Assembly (NCBI GenBank): GCA_965279065.1
Contig: OZ257134.1
Coordinates: 2,294,001 to 2,358,000, forward strand
Length of the DNA stretch: 64,000 nucleotides
Direction of reading: 5' to 3'
Origin: JAKAXS01 sp965279065
Lineage (GTDB): Bacteria; Pseudomonadota; Alphaproteobacteria; Rhizobiales; Hyphomicrobiaceae
Shown here: one piece after another, positions 43,794 through 53,108 of the stretch
Layout of the letters: each line of letters opens with the position of its first letter
How positions within the stretch are numbered: the first letter of the stretch is position 1
Notes under the pieces: model-generated
What the model was told of the DNA's origin: nothing
The model's input: only the letters and a program-made list of their open reading frames with translations
Databases searched by the model: none
Translations under genes and position numbers: made by a program

Positions 43794-44642
43794 CTAGACT
43801 TGATTGTCACCGTCTGGCTTAGCCGCCTCGGTCCCGCCCGGCAAGTCGTCCTCGTCTCCAGACTCGAGGGCTAACTCCGACTGGTCCTCGGGCTCGTCGG
43901 ATTCCAGCGGCAATTCGTCGGGCATCAGTGCCGCGACATCGGTCGGCTCCGGCACCGTAAAACCAGGCGGCAGCGTGGAATCCAGCAATCCTGCGCCCTT
44001 GAGTTCCGCGAGCCCCGGGAGATCCTTGATGTTGTCCATACCGAAGTGGTTAAGGAACTGGTCCGTCGTGCCATAGGTGATGGGCTTGCCGGGCGCCCGG
44101 CGCCGTCCACGCGGTCGCACCCACCCCGTCTCGAGCAAGATGTCCAGCGTGCCCCCGGATGTCGTGACGCCGCGGATCTCTTCCATCTCCGCCCGCGTCA
44201 CAGGCTGGTGGTAGGCGATGATCGCCAGCGTCTCGAGCGCCGCCTTGGAAAGCCGACGCTCGTCTTTCGCATGTCGCTCCAGCAGGTATGACAAGTCGTC
44301 CGCGGTGCGGAATGCCCATTTACCCGAAACGCGCACCAGATGAATGCCGCGCTCGGCGTAGACGCCCTGCAGCTCGGCGAGCAGTGCCGGCACGTCGTCG
44401 CCTTCGGTCAGATGGCTGGCCAGCCGCGCCTCGTCCAACGGTTCCGAGGCGGCAAATAGCAACGCCTCCAATACACGCAGCTTCTCCCGGCGATCCGTGG
44501 TCGATAGCGCTTTGACAGCATCAGGCACAGCCGCCTCGATCCCCTCGAGGGCCTCGTCGATCGCCTGGCGCTCCGCCTCGTGGGGAGCATTGTCGTTCGC
44601 TTCGTCGTCTCTGGTGACCAGGGTCAGCCTTGGCGGAACCAT
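43794..44642 (-). CDS. scpB: Segregation and condensation protein B
   Basis: Winged-helix partner of ScpA and SMC in the bacterial condensin complex. From ATG 44642 (AGAGGA upstream) it has 282 residues. Landmarks are LRVLEALLFAASEPLDEARL, RVSGKWAFRTADDLSYLL, KAALETLAIIAYHQPVTRAE and IRGVTTSGGTLDILLETGWV, followed by the second winged helix with TTDQFLNHFGMDNIKDLP. The last 60 residues are an acidic Glu/Asp tail. It follows scpA by 46 bases; the start at 44726 in the open frame would overlap scpA and is not preferred. Confidence 0.95.
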   Translation of the reverse strand: MVPPRLTLVTRDDEANDNAPHEAERQAIDEALEGIEAAVPDAVKALSTTDRREKLRVLEALLFAASEPLDEARLASHLTEGDDVPALLAELQGVYAERGIHLVRVSGKWAFRTADDLSYLLERHAKDERRLSKAALETLAIIAYHQPVTRAEMEEIRGVTTSGGTLDILLETGWVRPRGRRRAPGKPITYGTTDQFLNHFGMDNIKDLPGLAELKGAGLLDSTLPPGFTVPEPTDVAALMPDELPLESDEPEDQSELALESGDEDDLPGGTEAAKPDGDNQV

Positions 44643-44688
44643 TTCGCGTTGATCCTCTGCGTATCGTGGCGGATGTAAGGGCTTGTCG

Positions 44689-45528
44689 TCAAACGACAAC
44701 CTGCTCCCACGCCGCCCCCTCCTCACGCTTCCTCATGTAAATCGGCGCAAACGGCTCTTCCTGCCGCAGCTCGATCAATCCCTCGCGGGCCATTTCCAGC
44801 GTCGCCCCGAAGGAACTGGCGACGACCGTTCGGTCCTCTTCCGTGTGCGGCAGATACTGCTCGATGAACAGATCGAGCTGCCCCCAGTGACCGGCCGTCG
44901 TGCCGACGAGCTTTTCCAACCGCCCACGCGCATCCTTAATCGACCAGACCTTGCGCGCCTTCACGACGTGCGTGATGACGACCGTCCGCCGCCGCCCCTC
45001 GGCATAGGCCTTGAGCAGATCGAAGACTTCCGCCGTCCACTCCGTCTCGCGGATGGTCTTGACCCCTTCCGGCATGCCGCGCGCGAACACGTCGCGCCCA
45101 AGTCGCTTGCGAGTCATCAACTGCGCCATGGCATTGCGCATGGCATCGAGCCGCATCAAGCGAAACGCCAGCTGCTGTGCCATCGCCTCGGCCGAAGGCT
45201 GGTCTCCGTCGTCCTTCTCGCGCGGCAGCAGGAACCTCGACTTGAGGAACGCCAGCCACGCCGCCATCACCAGGTAGTCGGCGGCGATTTCCAGCCGCAG
45301 CTTCTGAGCCTCGGCGATGAAGATCAGATACTGCTCGACAAGGTGTGAAATCGAGATGCGCGCAATGTCGACTTTTTGCGTGCGCGCCAGAGCCAGCAGC
45401 AGGTCCAGCGGCCCCTCGAAGCCGTCGATGTCGACGCGGAAGGCTTCGCTGGGCAATGGCGCGGTATCCGGGCCCGGCGCCTCCCAAGCGCCAGGAGCCT
45501 CATCGGGCCCGATTGTTGCCTCGTTCAT
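44689..45528 (-). CDS. scpA: Segregation and condensation protein A
   Basis: Kleisin subunit that bridges the SMC heads. From ATG 45528 it has 279 residues. The N-terminal kleisin helix is FRVDIDGFEGPLDLLLALAR and is followed by KVDIARISISHLVEQYLIFI and AADYLVMAAWLAFLKSRFLL, all family hallmarks. The C-terminal winged helix starts near 200 (VVASSFGATLEMAREGLIEL). The ribosome site is weak. It is followed by scpB and lies downstream of nagZ, the usual alphaproteobacterial order nagZ-scpA-scpB. Confidence 0.95.
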   Translation of the reverse strand: MNEATIGPDEAPGAWEAPGPDTAPLPSEAFRVDIDGFEGPLDLLLALARTQKVDIARISISHLVEQYLIFIAEAQKLRLEIAADYLVMAAWLAFLKSRFLLPREKDDGDQPSAEAMAQQLAFRLMRLDAMRNAMAQLMTRKRLGRDVFARGMPEGVKTIRETEWTAEVFDLLKAYAEGRRRTVVITHVVKARKVWSIKDARGRLEKLVGTTAGHWGQLDLFIEQYLPHTEEDRTVVASSFGATLEMAREGLIELRQEEPFAPIYMRKREEGAAWEQVVV

Positions 45529-45592
45529 CGCAGGCGCCCCGTGAACCGCATGGCCATAAATTGCCGGCCAGCACACAAAAGTTGCGCGGACA

Positions 45593-46624
45593 TTACACTG
45601 ATTCAGCGACTGCAGCGTGCCTCGCAAGCACCGCTGCAAGATCCGCTTCTGCGGCCGCAATATCGAATGTTTCGCGCCGTTCGGTCACGCTGATGGCAAC
45701 GCCGAAACGCTCCAGGGCGCGCCCGGCCAGCACCGGTACTCCGGCTGCTACGTCCTGCATCTCGCCAAAATCGCCGTTGCAGTGCAGCGCCAGGTCCGAA
45801 CCGGCCGCGATGACCGCTTCGGCACGGTCCCGCAGCGAGCCCGATAGTGCCTTCATCGACAGATCGTCGCTCATCAGTAGGCCGTCGAAACCGATCTCCC
45901 CGCGAATGATTTCCCGCGTCAGGAACTCCGACGTACTGGCCGGTCGTTGGTCGTCGATATCCGTGAACACGACATGCGCCGTCATCGCCGCCGGCATGTC
46001 TGCCAGCAGCCGGAACGCCCGGAAATCCGTGTTCGAAAGTTCGGTATGCTTGGTCGCCACCACCGGCAAATCGTGATGGCTGTCCTTGGTCGCGCGACCG
46101 TGCCCCGGGATGTGCTTGATCACCGGCAGCATGCCCTGCGCCATGAAGCCGTTCGCCACCGCCCGGCCGATGCGCGCCACCTGCTCGGGCGTGACGCCAT
46201 AGGCACGATTGCCGATCACGTCGTGGCTGCCGGGCACGGGCACGTCGAGCACCGGCGCGCAATCGGTATTGATGCCGAGCGTCGCCAGGTCCTCCGCCAC
46301 AAGGCGTGCCGCGGAATTCGCAGCCCTGCACGCCGCTTCCTGATCTTGCAGGAACATCCCGGCATACGCCGCAGCCGGTGGTAGGGCACGCCCGAGCGGC
46401 GGCCGCAGGCGCTGCACGCGGCCACCTTCCTGATCGATCAGGACCAGAAGATCGCCGGCACCGATCGCCTCTTTCGCGCCGGCTACAAGCCTGCGGATTT
46501 GCTCATGATCTTCGCAATTGCGCGTGAAGAGGATGATACCGCACGGCCGTGTGGCGCCGAGAAAAGCGGCCTCGTCAGCCGTGAGCTGCGGGCCTCCAAG
46601 ACCCGTGATGAATGCACTGCGCAT
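45593..46624 (-). CDS. nagZ: Beta-N-acetylhexosaminidase NagZ
   Basis: Glycoside hydrolase family 3 enzyme that removes N-acetylglucosamine from muropeptides during cell-wall recycling in the cytosol. The 343 residues show LVLIDQEGGRVQRLRPP (61-77), VIKHIPGHGRATKDSHHDLP (168-187) with the flexible loop His, and GLLMSDDLSM, where Asp253 is the expected nucleophile. The product anhydroMurNAc peptides link it to wall metabolism and to the neighbouring SPOR protein. The start at 46624 is ATG. It is transcribed into scpA and scpB. Confidence 0.95.
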   Translation of the reverse strand: MRSAFITGLGGPQLTADEAAFLGATRPCGIILFTRNCEDHEQIRRLVAGAKEAIGAGDLLVLIDQEGGRVQRLRPPLGRALPPAAAYAGMFLQDQEAACRAANSAARLVAEDLATLGINTDCAPVLDVPVPGSHDVIGNRAYGVTPEQVARIGRAVANGFMAQGMLPVIKHIPGHGRATKDSHHDLPVVATKHTELSNTDFRAFRLLADMPAAMTAHVVFTDIDDQRPASTSEFLTREIIRGEIGFDGLLMSDDLSMKALSGSLRDRAEAVIAAGSDLALHCNGDFGEMQDVAAGVPVLAGRALERFGVAISVTERRETFDIAAAEADLAAVLARHAAVAESV

Positions 46625-46690
46625 CCTGCAGTTTACCGCAGGCCATCACGGGCAGGGCGGAAGCCTCCGCGGTCTGGCGTCGCACCCATC

Positions 46691-48310
46691 TTAGTACTGC
46701 ATCACCCAGCAGCCGCTGTAGCCCGCCGTCTTGAGCGAACCGCAGATCGAACTCGCCGAATCACGCGAAGCCGGGGGACCCACGACGAGACGGTGATAGT
46801 GGCCCTTCTCGCCGAGATTGGCTTCCTGGACCGACGGTGTCTTGTCACCGAGCACGTCACCGTACTTCTGTTGCATGTCGGCGAACTGCTTGAGCGAATC
46901 CATCTGGCTGCTGGAAGACACCGGCACGGACGCCAGAACGGCCACCCAACCTGCACCCGTCGGCGCCGGGCCCATCGAACCCTCCGGCGCAGCCGAGGGC
47001 GGAACCTTCTTGGCCTGAACCTTCTTGGGCGGGGCCGCCACGGGCGCCTCGTCGGCAACGGGCTCGGAGGCCGCAGCCTGCGACGGAGGTGGCAGCGGCT
47101 CGGCCTTCGCGATCACCTGCGGCGCAGGTGCTGCCGCCGCTGCCGACCCAGCGCCACCTTGAGGGCCGGTATCGCCTGCCGACGGGAAGTCCATGGCGCT
47201 TGCACTGGTCGGTGCCGGGCGCGAACCATTGTCGCCGGCCTGTGGCACGACCGAGCCGTCCGGCCTCACTTCAACCGTCTGCACTTTGCGAGCAGCACCG
47301 TCGCCGTTCGGACTGGTAGGCCCACCGTCTGTCAACGGTTCGCCCATGATCTTGTTGGCGCTGGTACCGCCCATGACCGCCGGTTCGCTGTGCGCGAACT
47401 TGCGCCCGCCCGGATCGTCCGGTTTCACCTTTGTCGGGCCGGTGCTGGTCTTGATTAGCGGAGTATTCATCGATGCGACGGGGCCGAGAAACGTCTTGTA
47501 GCCGTAGGCCAGCCCACCGCCGCACAGCAGGGCACCCGCGACGGCTGCCGCGATCAACGGCAGCTTGCGCCGGCTGCGCGGCTCATCATCATACTCGTCG
47601 TCCTCGGCATAGGACTGTTCGATCGTTCCCGCCTGCTCGTTGCCGTAGCCATGCTGGCCATAGTTCGGATCGAGCGACGGCTCCTGGTCGTAACCCTCAG
47701 CCTGCTGGCCCCACTCGTCTTGAGCGTAGTAGCCGTTCTCCGCGCCCGACTGCGCTTGATCGAAATGCGCCGGCTGACCATAGCCGCCTTGCGTGCCGTA
47801 GCCGTTTGCAGCGGGATAGCTGCCGGCCGCCGGCTTGGCCGGTGAACCCGCAGGTGCGCCATAGCCACCGTAGTCGAAACCACGTGCGTCCGCTGCCGGC
47901 GCGGCGGCACCGGACCATTGGCCAAATCCATTCTGATCCGCCGGTGCCGAAGCCGCACGCGACGCGTAATCGCCGTTGTAACCTGCGGCAGGCTGCTGCT
48001 GATATCCAGCCTGCCGGCCGCCCGTCGTTTCATAGGATGTGGTAGGGGCCTGCTGGGCCACGAACGCGTCGTACGCACTCGGGGCACCACCAGCTCGCTG
48101 CTGCGGCTGCGTCGCAGCCGGCCTCGCCTGCTGTCCGTAGGCGGCAGCCTGCTGATACGCAGCGCCCGCTGATTGCGGCGCGAATTGCGGCTGCGGAGCA
48201 CGTTGCGCCGGCTGTCGTTGCGGCGTCGTCCCCTGCGCCCAATTCTGGGGATCGGGCCGTGGCGTGCGGCCTGCGCCTGAAGGCGTTAGCGGACCGTTTG
48301 ACCTTGCCAT
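46691..48310 (-). CDS. SPOR domain membrane protein
   Basis: A 539-residue bitopic protein. The first 235 residues are Gln/Ala/Gly/Tyr-rich and disordered, then RSRRKLPLIAAAVAGALLCGGGLAYGY forms one membrane helix (in part LIAAAVAGALLCGGGLAYG), then a Pro/Ala-rich periplasmic linker, and the C-terminal SPOR domain of about 75 residues ends SSICGSLKTAGYSGCWVMQY. SPOR domains bind denuded septal peptidoglycan, so a division role is expected. Its gene lies between argS and nagZ, its usual place in alphaproteobacteria. The cytoplasmic low-complexity part is unusually long. Confidence 0.92.
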   Translation of the reverse strand: MARSNGPLTPSGAGRTPRPDPQNWAQGTTPQRQPAQRAPQPQFAPQSAGAAYQQAAAYGQQARPAATQPQQRAGGAPSAYDAFVAQQAPTTSYETTGGRQAGYQQQPAAGYNGDYASRAASAPADQNGFGQWSGAAAPAADARGFDYGGYGAPAGSPAKPAAGSYPAANGYGTQGGYGQPAHFDQAQSGAENGYYAQDEWGQQAEGYDQEPSLDPNYGQHGYGNEQAGTIEQSYAEDDEYDDEPRSRRKLPLIAAAVAGALLCGGGLAYGYKTFLGPVASMNTPLIKTSTGPTKVKPDDPGGRKFAHSEPAVMGGTSANKIMGEPLTDGGPTSPNGDGAARKVQTVEVRPDGSVVPQAGDNGSRPAPTSASAMDFPSAGDTGPQGGAGSAAAAAPAPQVIAKAEPLPPPSQAAASEPVADEAPVAAPPKKVQAKKVPPSAAPEGSMGPAPTGAGWVAVLASVPVSSSSQMDSLKQFADMQQKYGDVLGDKTPSVQEANLGEKGHYHRLVVGPPASRDSASSICGSLKTAGYSGCWVMQY

Positions 48311-48361
48311 GTTGCGAATTCCCCTCGCACCTCTGTGTGCCCACTCCGAAGAATCAGGAGT

Positions 48362-50152
48362 TTAGCGCATTGCAAGCGGTGCCTCGACGCCGAGCACCGC
48401 AAGACCTGAGGATAAGACCCGCTGTGTTGCAGCGACCATCGCGCAACGCGCAGCGGTCAAGCTCCTGTCCCCCTCCTGGATAAATCTCAATTGTGGCAAA
48501 TCATTGCCACGCGACCATTGCGAGTGGAAAGCGGAAGCGAGTTCAAAGAGGTAGAAGGCGACCCGATGCGGCTCATGGGCGCGCGCCGCCTCACTCATCA
48601 GCTTCGGAAACAGAGCCAGTGACTTCACGATTTGAAGTTCGCCCGCATCGGTGAGTCTGCCGAGGTCGACCCCATCTTGGCCCACTTCGGCCTGCGTCAA
48701 ATCTGGAAATGTCTCCAGGACGTTACGGAAGACCGAGGCCGATCTGGCGTGGGCGTACTGAACGTAGAACACCGGGTTGTCTTTGGACTTCTCAACAACC
48801 TTGGCGAAGTCGAAGTCCAGGAGTTTGTTGTTCTCCCGGTACAGCATCATGAAGCGAACCGGGTCGCGCCCGACCTCGTCGACCACCTCGCGTAAAGTCA
48901 CGATCGTGCCGGCCCGCTTGGACATTTTCACCGCAACGCCGGCCCGCGACAGCGTCACCAGATTGATCAGCGGAATGTCCACCTCGGCTTGCCCGCCAGA
49001 CAGCGCCTTAACGACGGCCTTGATCCGCTTGACGTACCCGGAATGGTCCGCACCGAAGACATTGACGAGTTGTTTGTACCCGCGCTGCAGCTTGTCGAAG
49101 TGATAGGCGACGTCGCCGGCGAAGTACGTATAGGTGCCGTCCGATTTCATCAGCGCGCGATCTTCGTCGTCGCCGAAGTCCGTCGACTTGAAGAGTGTCT
49201 GCTCGCGGTCCTCCCAGTCCTCGTCGTCATGCCCCTTCGGTTTCGCCAACCGGCCCTCGTAGATGAGCCCCTTGTCGCGCAACACCGCGATCGCCGCCTT
49301 CACCTGATCCCTTCCGTCTGCCGTCAACGACCGCTCGGAGAAGAACACGTCGTGCGTGATGTTGAGCGCGGCGAGATCGTCCCTGATCGTCGCCAGCATC
49401 GGCGCCATGGCTGCGTCGCGCACGATCGGCAGCCACTGCTCTTCCGGCATTTTGAGCAGCGCCTGGCCGTGCTCTTTGGCCAACGCCTCACCGACCGGTT
49501 TCAGATACTCCCCGGGATAGAGCCCGTCAGGGATTTCACCGATGTCTTCGCCCAGCGCCTCGCGGTAGCGCAGAAAGGTCGACCGCGCGAGCACGTTCAC
49601 CTGTCCGCCGGCGTCGTTGACGTAGTATTCGCGCGTCACGTCCCAGCCCGCAAACGCCAGCAGGTTCGCCAGCGCATCGCCAAATACCGCACCCCGGCAA
49701 TGGCCGACGTGCATCGGCCCCGTCGGATTGGCGGAAACGTATTCAACGTTGATGCGTTCGCCACCACCCACGTTTGTCCGCCCGAACTCGGCGCCCTGCG
49801 CCAGAACCGTCGCGACCACGCCCTGCCAGAACTCCGGCTTGAACGTGATGTTGAGAAAGCCAGGCCCCGCCACCTCTGTCTTGGCGACGTCGTCGCCGGC
49901 CTCCAGCATCGCCGCGAGCGCCAGCGCGATATCGCGCGGCTTCATCCTGGCGGCCTTTGCCAGGACCATCGCTGCATTGCAGGCCAGGTCGCCATGCGCC
50001 GCATCACGCGGCAGTTCGACATCGAACGTCCCGATCGCGAGATCCGCCGGCAGCGCGCCCTGGGACTGCATCGCCGTCAGCGCCGCGCGCACCAGGTCCT
50101 GCACATGCGCGAAGACGTTGGCCGATTTGATGATCGTCTCTTGCGTGGTCAT
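48362..50152 (-). CDS. argS: Arginyl-tRNA synthetase
   Basis: Class I synthetase that charges tRNA-Arg. From ATG 50152 it has 596 residues. The N-terminal domain contains FDVELPRDAAHGDLACNAAM; the HIGH motif is PMHVGHCRGAVFGDAL; KMSKS is replaced by MSKRAGTIVTLREVVDEVG, where many ArgRS have only this variant. The C-terminal anticodon-binding DALR region includes LFELASAFHSQWSRGNDLP. It follows dgt by 70 bases. Confidence 0.96.
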   Translation of the reverse strand: MTTQETIIKSANVFAHVQDLVRAALTAMQSQGALPADLAIGTFDVELPRDAAHGDLACNAAMVLAKAARMKPRDIALALAAMLEAGDDVAKTEVAGPGFLNITFKPEFWQGVVATVLAQGAEFGRTNVGGGERINVEYVSANPTGPMHVGHCRGAVFGDALANLLAFAGWDVTREYYVNDAGGQVNVLARSTFLRYREALGEDIGEIPDGLYPGEYLKPVGEALAKEHGQALLKMPEEQWLPIVRDAAMAPMLATIRDDLAALNITHDVFFSERSLTADGRDQVKAAIAVLRDKGLIYEGRLAKPKGHDDEDWEDREQTLFKSTDFGDDEDRALMKSDGTYTYFAGDVAYHFDKLQRGYKQLVNVFGADHSGYVKRIKAVVKALSGGQAEVDIPLINLVTLSRAGVAVKMSKRAGTIVTLREVVDEVGRDPVRFMMLYRENNKLLDFDFAKVVEKSKDNPVFYVQYAHARSASVFRNVLETFPDLTQAEVGQDGVDLGRLTDAGELQIVKSLALFPKLMSEAARAHEPHRVAFYLFELASAFHSQWSRGNDLPQLRFIQEGDRSLTAARCAMVAATQRVLSSGLAVLGVEAPLAMR

Positions 50153-50222
50153 GGTTTGCGGCGCCGGGCGGTCCCGCGCGCTCTCCGTTCTAATGCTGCA
50201 CCTGAAAATCCGGTGTCCGGCG

Positions 50223-51431
50223 CTATCGCAATTCCGGCGTGACGTCAAACAGGCGTCGATGTTCCGCCAGCGCATAGCGGTCGGTCATGCCTGACACGAA
50301 ATCGGCAATCAGGCGCGCGCGGCGCCATTCGTCCAGGCCCGCGCCGGCCTCCTGCCATGTCGCCGGCAAGCTGGAGTGGTCGGCCACGTAGCGGCCGAAA
50401 AGATCCCGCACCACGGCCTCCGCAGCGCGCACGATCTTGTTTACGCGCGGACTGCGATAGACCCGCTCGAAAAGAAACGCGCGGATCTTCTTCAGGTCGT
50501 CGAACATCGGCTCGGAGAAAGCGATGACGGCGTGACCCGCTTCACGGATGGCATCCGGCGACTTGGGATCGAGCGACCGCAACTGCGCCCGCGACTGCGA
50601 CACGAGGTCCGCGATCATCACGCCAATCATGCGCCGCGTGACTTCATACACGATCCGTGGATCTTCGTTGGACAGGCCGCGCGCCACCGCAACGACGTCT
50701 TTCGCCAACGGCACCGCTGCCAGGTCGTCCAAAGTGATGAGGCCCGCCCGCAACCCATCGTCGATGTCGTGATTGAGATAGGCCACGTCGTCGGCAAGCG
50801 CTGCGACCTGCGCCTCCGCCGACGCCCATCGCTGCGGATCGAGGCTGTGCCAGTTCTCAAGCTCGCCGATGACTTCGCTCAACGGACCTTCCTGCGCGAT
50901 CGGCCCGTTGTGTTTCGCCAGACCCTCCAGCGTTTCCCAGGTTAGGTTTAGGCCGTCGAACGCGGCATACTTGCGCTCCAGTTTCGTGACGATCCGCAGG
51001 CTCTGCACATTGTGATCGAAGCCGCCAAAGTCGCGCATCACGGCGTCCAGCGCTCGCTCGCCGGCATGCCCGAACGGCGGATGGCCAAGGTCGTGCGCCA
51101 GCGCCAGCGCTTCCGCCAGATCCTCGTCGAGCCGCAGTTGCCGCGCGATCGTGCGCGCGATCTGCGCCACCTCAAGGCTGTGCGTCAACCTGGTGCGATA
51201 ATGGTCGCCCTCGTGATAGACGAACACCTGCGTTTTGTAGGTCAGCCGCCGGAACGATGCCGAATGCAGAACACGGTCGCGATCCCGCTGAAAGGGCGCG
51301 CGTGTCGTGCACTCCGGCTCCGGCCACTGGCGCCCGCGACTGGCAATGGCGCTGGCGGCATACGGCCCAGGCGACTGCTGCCCCGGCCGCAACCCTTCGC
51401 CCCAGTCCAGTTTGCGATTCGAAGAATTCAT
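50223..51431 (-). CDS. dgt: dGTPase-like deoxynucleotide triphosphohydrolase
   Basis: HD-domain enzyme cleaving dNTPs to nucleoside and triphosphate. The 402 residues have RDRVLHSASFRRLTYKTQVF, RTRLTHSLEVAQIARTIA (His84) and the HD core LAHDLGHPPFGHAGERALD (His113-Asp114). It is the type 2 form of alphaproteobacteria, shorter than E. coli Dgt. The start is ATG 51431. It is divergent from erpA; argS follows it. Confidence 0.93.
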   Translation of the reverse strand: MNSSNRKLDWGEGLRPGQQSPGPYAASAIASRGRQWPEPECTTRAPFQRDRDRVLHSASFRRLTYKTQVFVYHEGDHYRTRLTHSLEVAQIARTIARQLRLDEDLAEALALAHDLGHPPFGHAGERALDAVMRDFGGFDHNVQSLRIVTKLERKYAAFDGLNLTWETLEGLAKHNGPIAQEGPLSEVIGELENWHSLDPQRWASAEAQVAALADDVAYLNHDIDDGLRAGLITLDDLAAVPLAKDVVAVARGLSNEDPRIVYEVTRRMIGVMIADLVSQSRAQLRSLDPKSPDAIREAGHAVIAFSEPMFDDLKKIRAFLFERVYRSPRVNKIVRAAEAVVRDLFGRYVADHSSLPATWQEAGAGLDEWRRARLIADFVSGMTDRYALAEHRRLFDVTPELR

Positions 51432-51566
51432 AACGTTTTCCGAAGCTTGACCCCAAGCACTTTCCGCCTGCGGCGGCCGGCATCATTTGACTTGGGCGCG
51501 CCAGTCCCTATCTTCTTGTCCAGAATCGCTCGGGCCGGCAAGCTCGTGCGTCCAGAGGCAGACCTT

Positions 51567-51914
51567 ATGACGACTGAGACGATGACATCTCCGACCGTGA
51601 CCGTCACGGAACGCGCCGCCCACCGCATCTCCGAGATCGTGGCGGCCGAGGCCGGCAAGTCGATGCTGCGTGTCTCGGTGGAGGGCGGCGGCTGCTCCGG
51701 CTTCTCCTACCACTTCGACCTCGTCGACGGCTCCGCACCCGACGACGTTGTCATCGAACGCGCCGGCGCCAAGGTTCTGATCGATCCCGTCTCGCTGGAA
51801 TACATGGCCGGATCCGAGATCGACTTCGTCGACGAACTGATCGGCGCCTCCTTCAAGATACAGAACCCCAACGCCGTCTCGTCCTGCGGCTGCGGCACCA
51901 GCTTCGCGCTCTAG
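51567..51914 (+). CDS. erpA: Iron-sulphur insertion protein ErpA (A-type carrier)
   Basis: A-type Fe-S carrier that hands clusters to apoproteins. From ATG 51567 (AGAGG upstream) it has 115 residues with the three ligand cysteines Cys43 (VEGGGCSGFSY), Cys107 and Cys109 (SSCGCGTSF). The rest matches the family (TVTERAAHRISEI and GSEIDFVDELIGASFKIQNP). The upstream open frame to 51012 is antisense to dgt and is not coding. It stands 70 bases before xth and diverges from dgt. Confidence 0.93.
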   Translation: MTTETMTSPTVTVTERAAHRISEIVAAEAGKSMLRVSVEGGGCSGFSYHFDLVDGSAPDDVVIERAGAKVLIDPVSLEYMAGSEIDFVDELIGASFKIQNPNAVSSCGCGTSFAL

Positions 51915-51984
51915 CGCTGGCCTTCTCGGCGCACGTGCGTTCACTGCGCTTGACCCGACCTATGGGCCAAGACAGAACTAGCCC

Positions 51985-52767
51985 ATGAAAATCACCACCT
52001 GGAACATCAACGGCGTCAAAGCTCGTCTTGAAGGCGCGCTGGCGTATCTGCGCGAATCCTCGCCTGACGTGATCTGCTTCCAGGAGATCAAGAGCGTCGA
52101 CGAGAACTTCCCCAGGTTGGAGTTCGAGGACGCCGGTTACAACGTCGTGACCCACGGCCAGAAGGGCTTCAACGGCGTCGCCATCCTGTCGAAGACGCCG
52201 TTGGAAGACGTCACCCCGCGCCTGCCCGGTGACGATGCGGACGAACACGCCCGCTACCTCGAAGCCACCGTCGCCACGCCCACGGGCGCAATCCGCGTCG
52301 CCTCGATCTATCTGCCAAACGGCAACCCTATCGCCACCGAGAAATTCACCTACAAGCAGGCGTGGATGCGTCGCCTATACGTGCGCATGCAGATGCTGCG
52401 CAACGAGGAAATGCCGGTCGTCCTCGCCGGTGACTTCAACATCATCCCCGAACCGCAGGACGCCAAGCGCCCCGCCGCATGGGTCAACGACGCGCTGTTC
52501 CAGCCTGAGAGCCGCGGCTTCTATCGCGAATATCTCAACGCCGGATTTACCGATGCCGTGCGCGCGTGCCACCCTGCATCCGACGTCTACACGTTCTGGG
52601 ACTACCAGGCCGGCGCCTTCCAAAAGAACGACGGCATCCGCATCGACCATCTCCTGCTGTCCCCGCAAGCCGCCGACCGCCTTGTCCAGGCCGGCGTCGA
52701 CCGCTTCACCCGCGCCTGGGAAAAGCCGTCGGACCACGTCCCCGTCTGGGTCGAGCTGCAGATCTGA
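51985..52767 (+). CDS. xth: Exodeoxyribonuclease III
   Basis: AP endonuclease and 3'-5' exonuclease of base-excision repair. The 260 residues show the family residues: ITTWNINGVKARL (N-terminal Asn/Glu region), CFQEIKSVDENFP (Glu metal ligand), NGVAILSK, GDFNIIPEPQDAK (Asp/Asn), and the catalytic DHVPVWVEL with His. It follows erpA in the same direction, and the pair may be co-transcribed. Confidence 0.95.
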   Translation: MKITTWNINGVKARLEGALAYLRESSPDVICFQEIKSVDENFPRLEFEDAGYNVVTHGQKGFNGVAILSKTPLEDVTPRLPGDDADEHARYLEATVATPTGAIRVASIYLPNGNPIATEKFTYKQAWMRRLYVRMQMLRNEEMPVVLAGDFNIIPEPQDAKRPAAWVNDALFQPESRGFYREYLNAGFTDAVRACHPASDVYTFWDYQAGAFQKNDGIRIDHLLLSPQAADRLVQAGVDRFTRAWEKPSDHVPVWVELQI

Positions 52768-52889
52768 CCAACGGCCCCTTCCCCGTTCCTCCGCTTCCCT
52801 GTTTCCTTTCCCCCTCGCTCGGCCGTCCCGCTACGGCTCGTCCATTCCTCGCAGCTCTAGACCCCTTGACTTCGATGTCCTCAATATAT

Positions 52890-52906
52890 ATGTATGCATT
52901 ATACAT
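52890..52906. promoter_or_regulatory. Perfect inverted repeat, candidate MarR operator
   Basis: ATGTATGCATTATACAT, a perfect 6-5-6 dyad inside a 30-base AT-rich stretch (52883-52915) in otherwise GC-rich DNA. It lies 8-10 bases upstream of the AGGAG of the 37-codon ORF and about 200 bases before the MarR gene. The length and symmetry fit MarR-family operators; autoregulation is an inference. Confidence 0.5.
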
Positions 52907-52927
52907 GTATTTATAGGAGCGCCAGCC

Positions 52928-53041
52928 ATGACACACCTCGGAGCACTCGCCATTTTCATCGACCTTGATCGGTTCGTTTGCGGCATCGCCAAACGCCGTC
53001 GGCCGTCGGGCAGTTACAATGCGACGAACGAGCGCCGCTGA
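52928..53041 (+). CDS. Possible 37-residue protein upstream of marR gene
   Basis: A short ORF starting at ATG 52928 with a good AGGAG box 8 bases upstream (52914-52918) and directly after the candidate operator. It would encode MTHLGALAIFIDLDRFVCG followed by IAKRRRPSGSYNATNERR, a short hydrophobic-acidic part and then a basic tail. No family is recognised. It ends 67 bases before the MarR gene and could be its leader or a small partner. Support is limited to the ribosome site and position. Confidence 0.4.
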   Translation: MTHLGALAIFIDLDRFVCGIAKRRRPSGSYNATNERR

Positions 53042-53108
53042 CGCCCGACCGGGCTGCTTGCCGCTTCGCCACGAGTGCAATACGCAGATTTGAACGGCAG
53101 GAGATGCA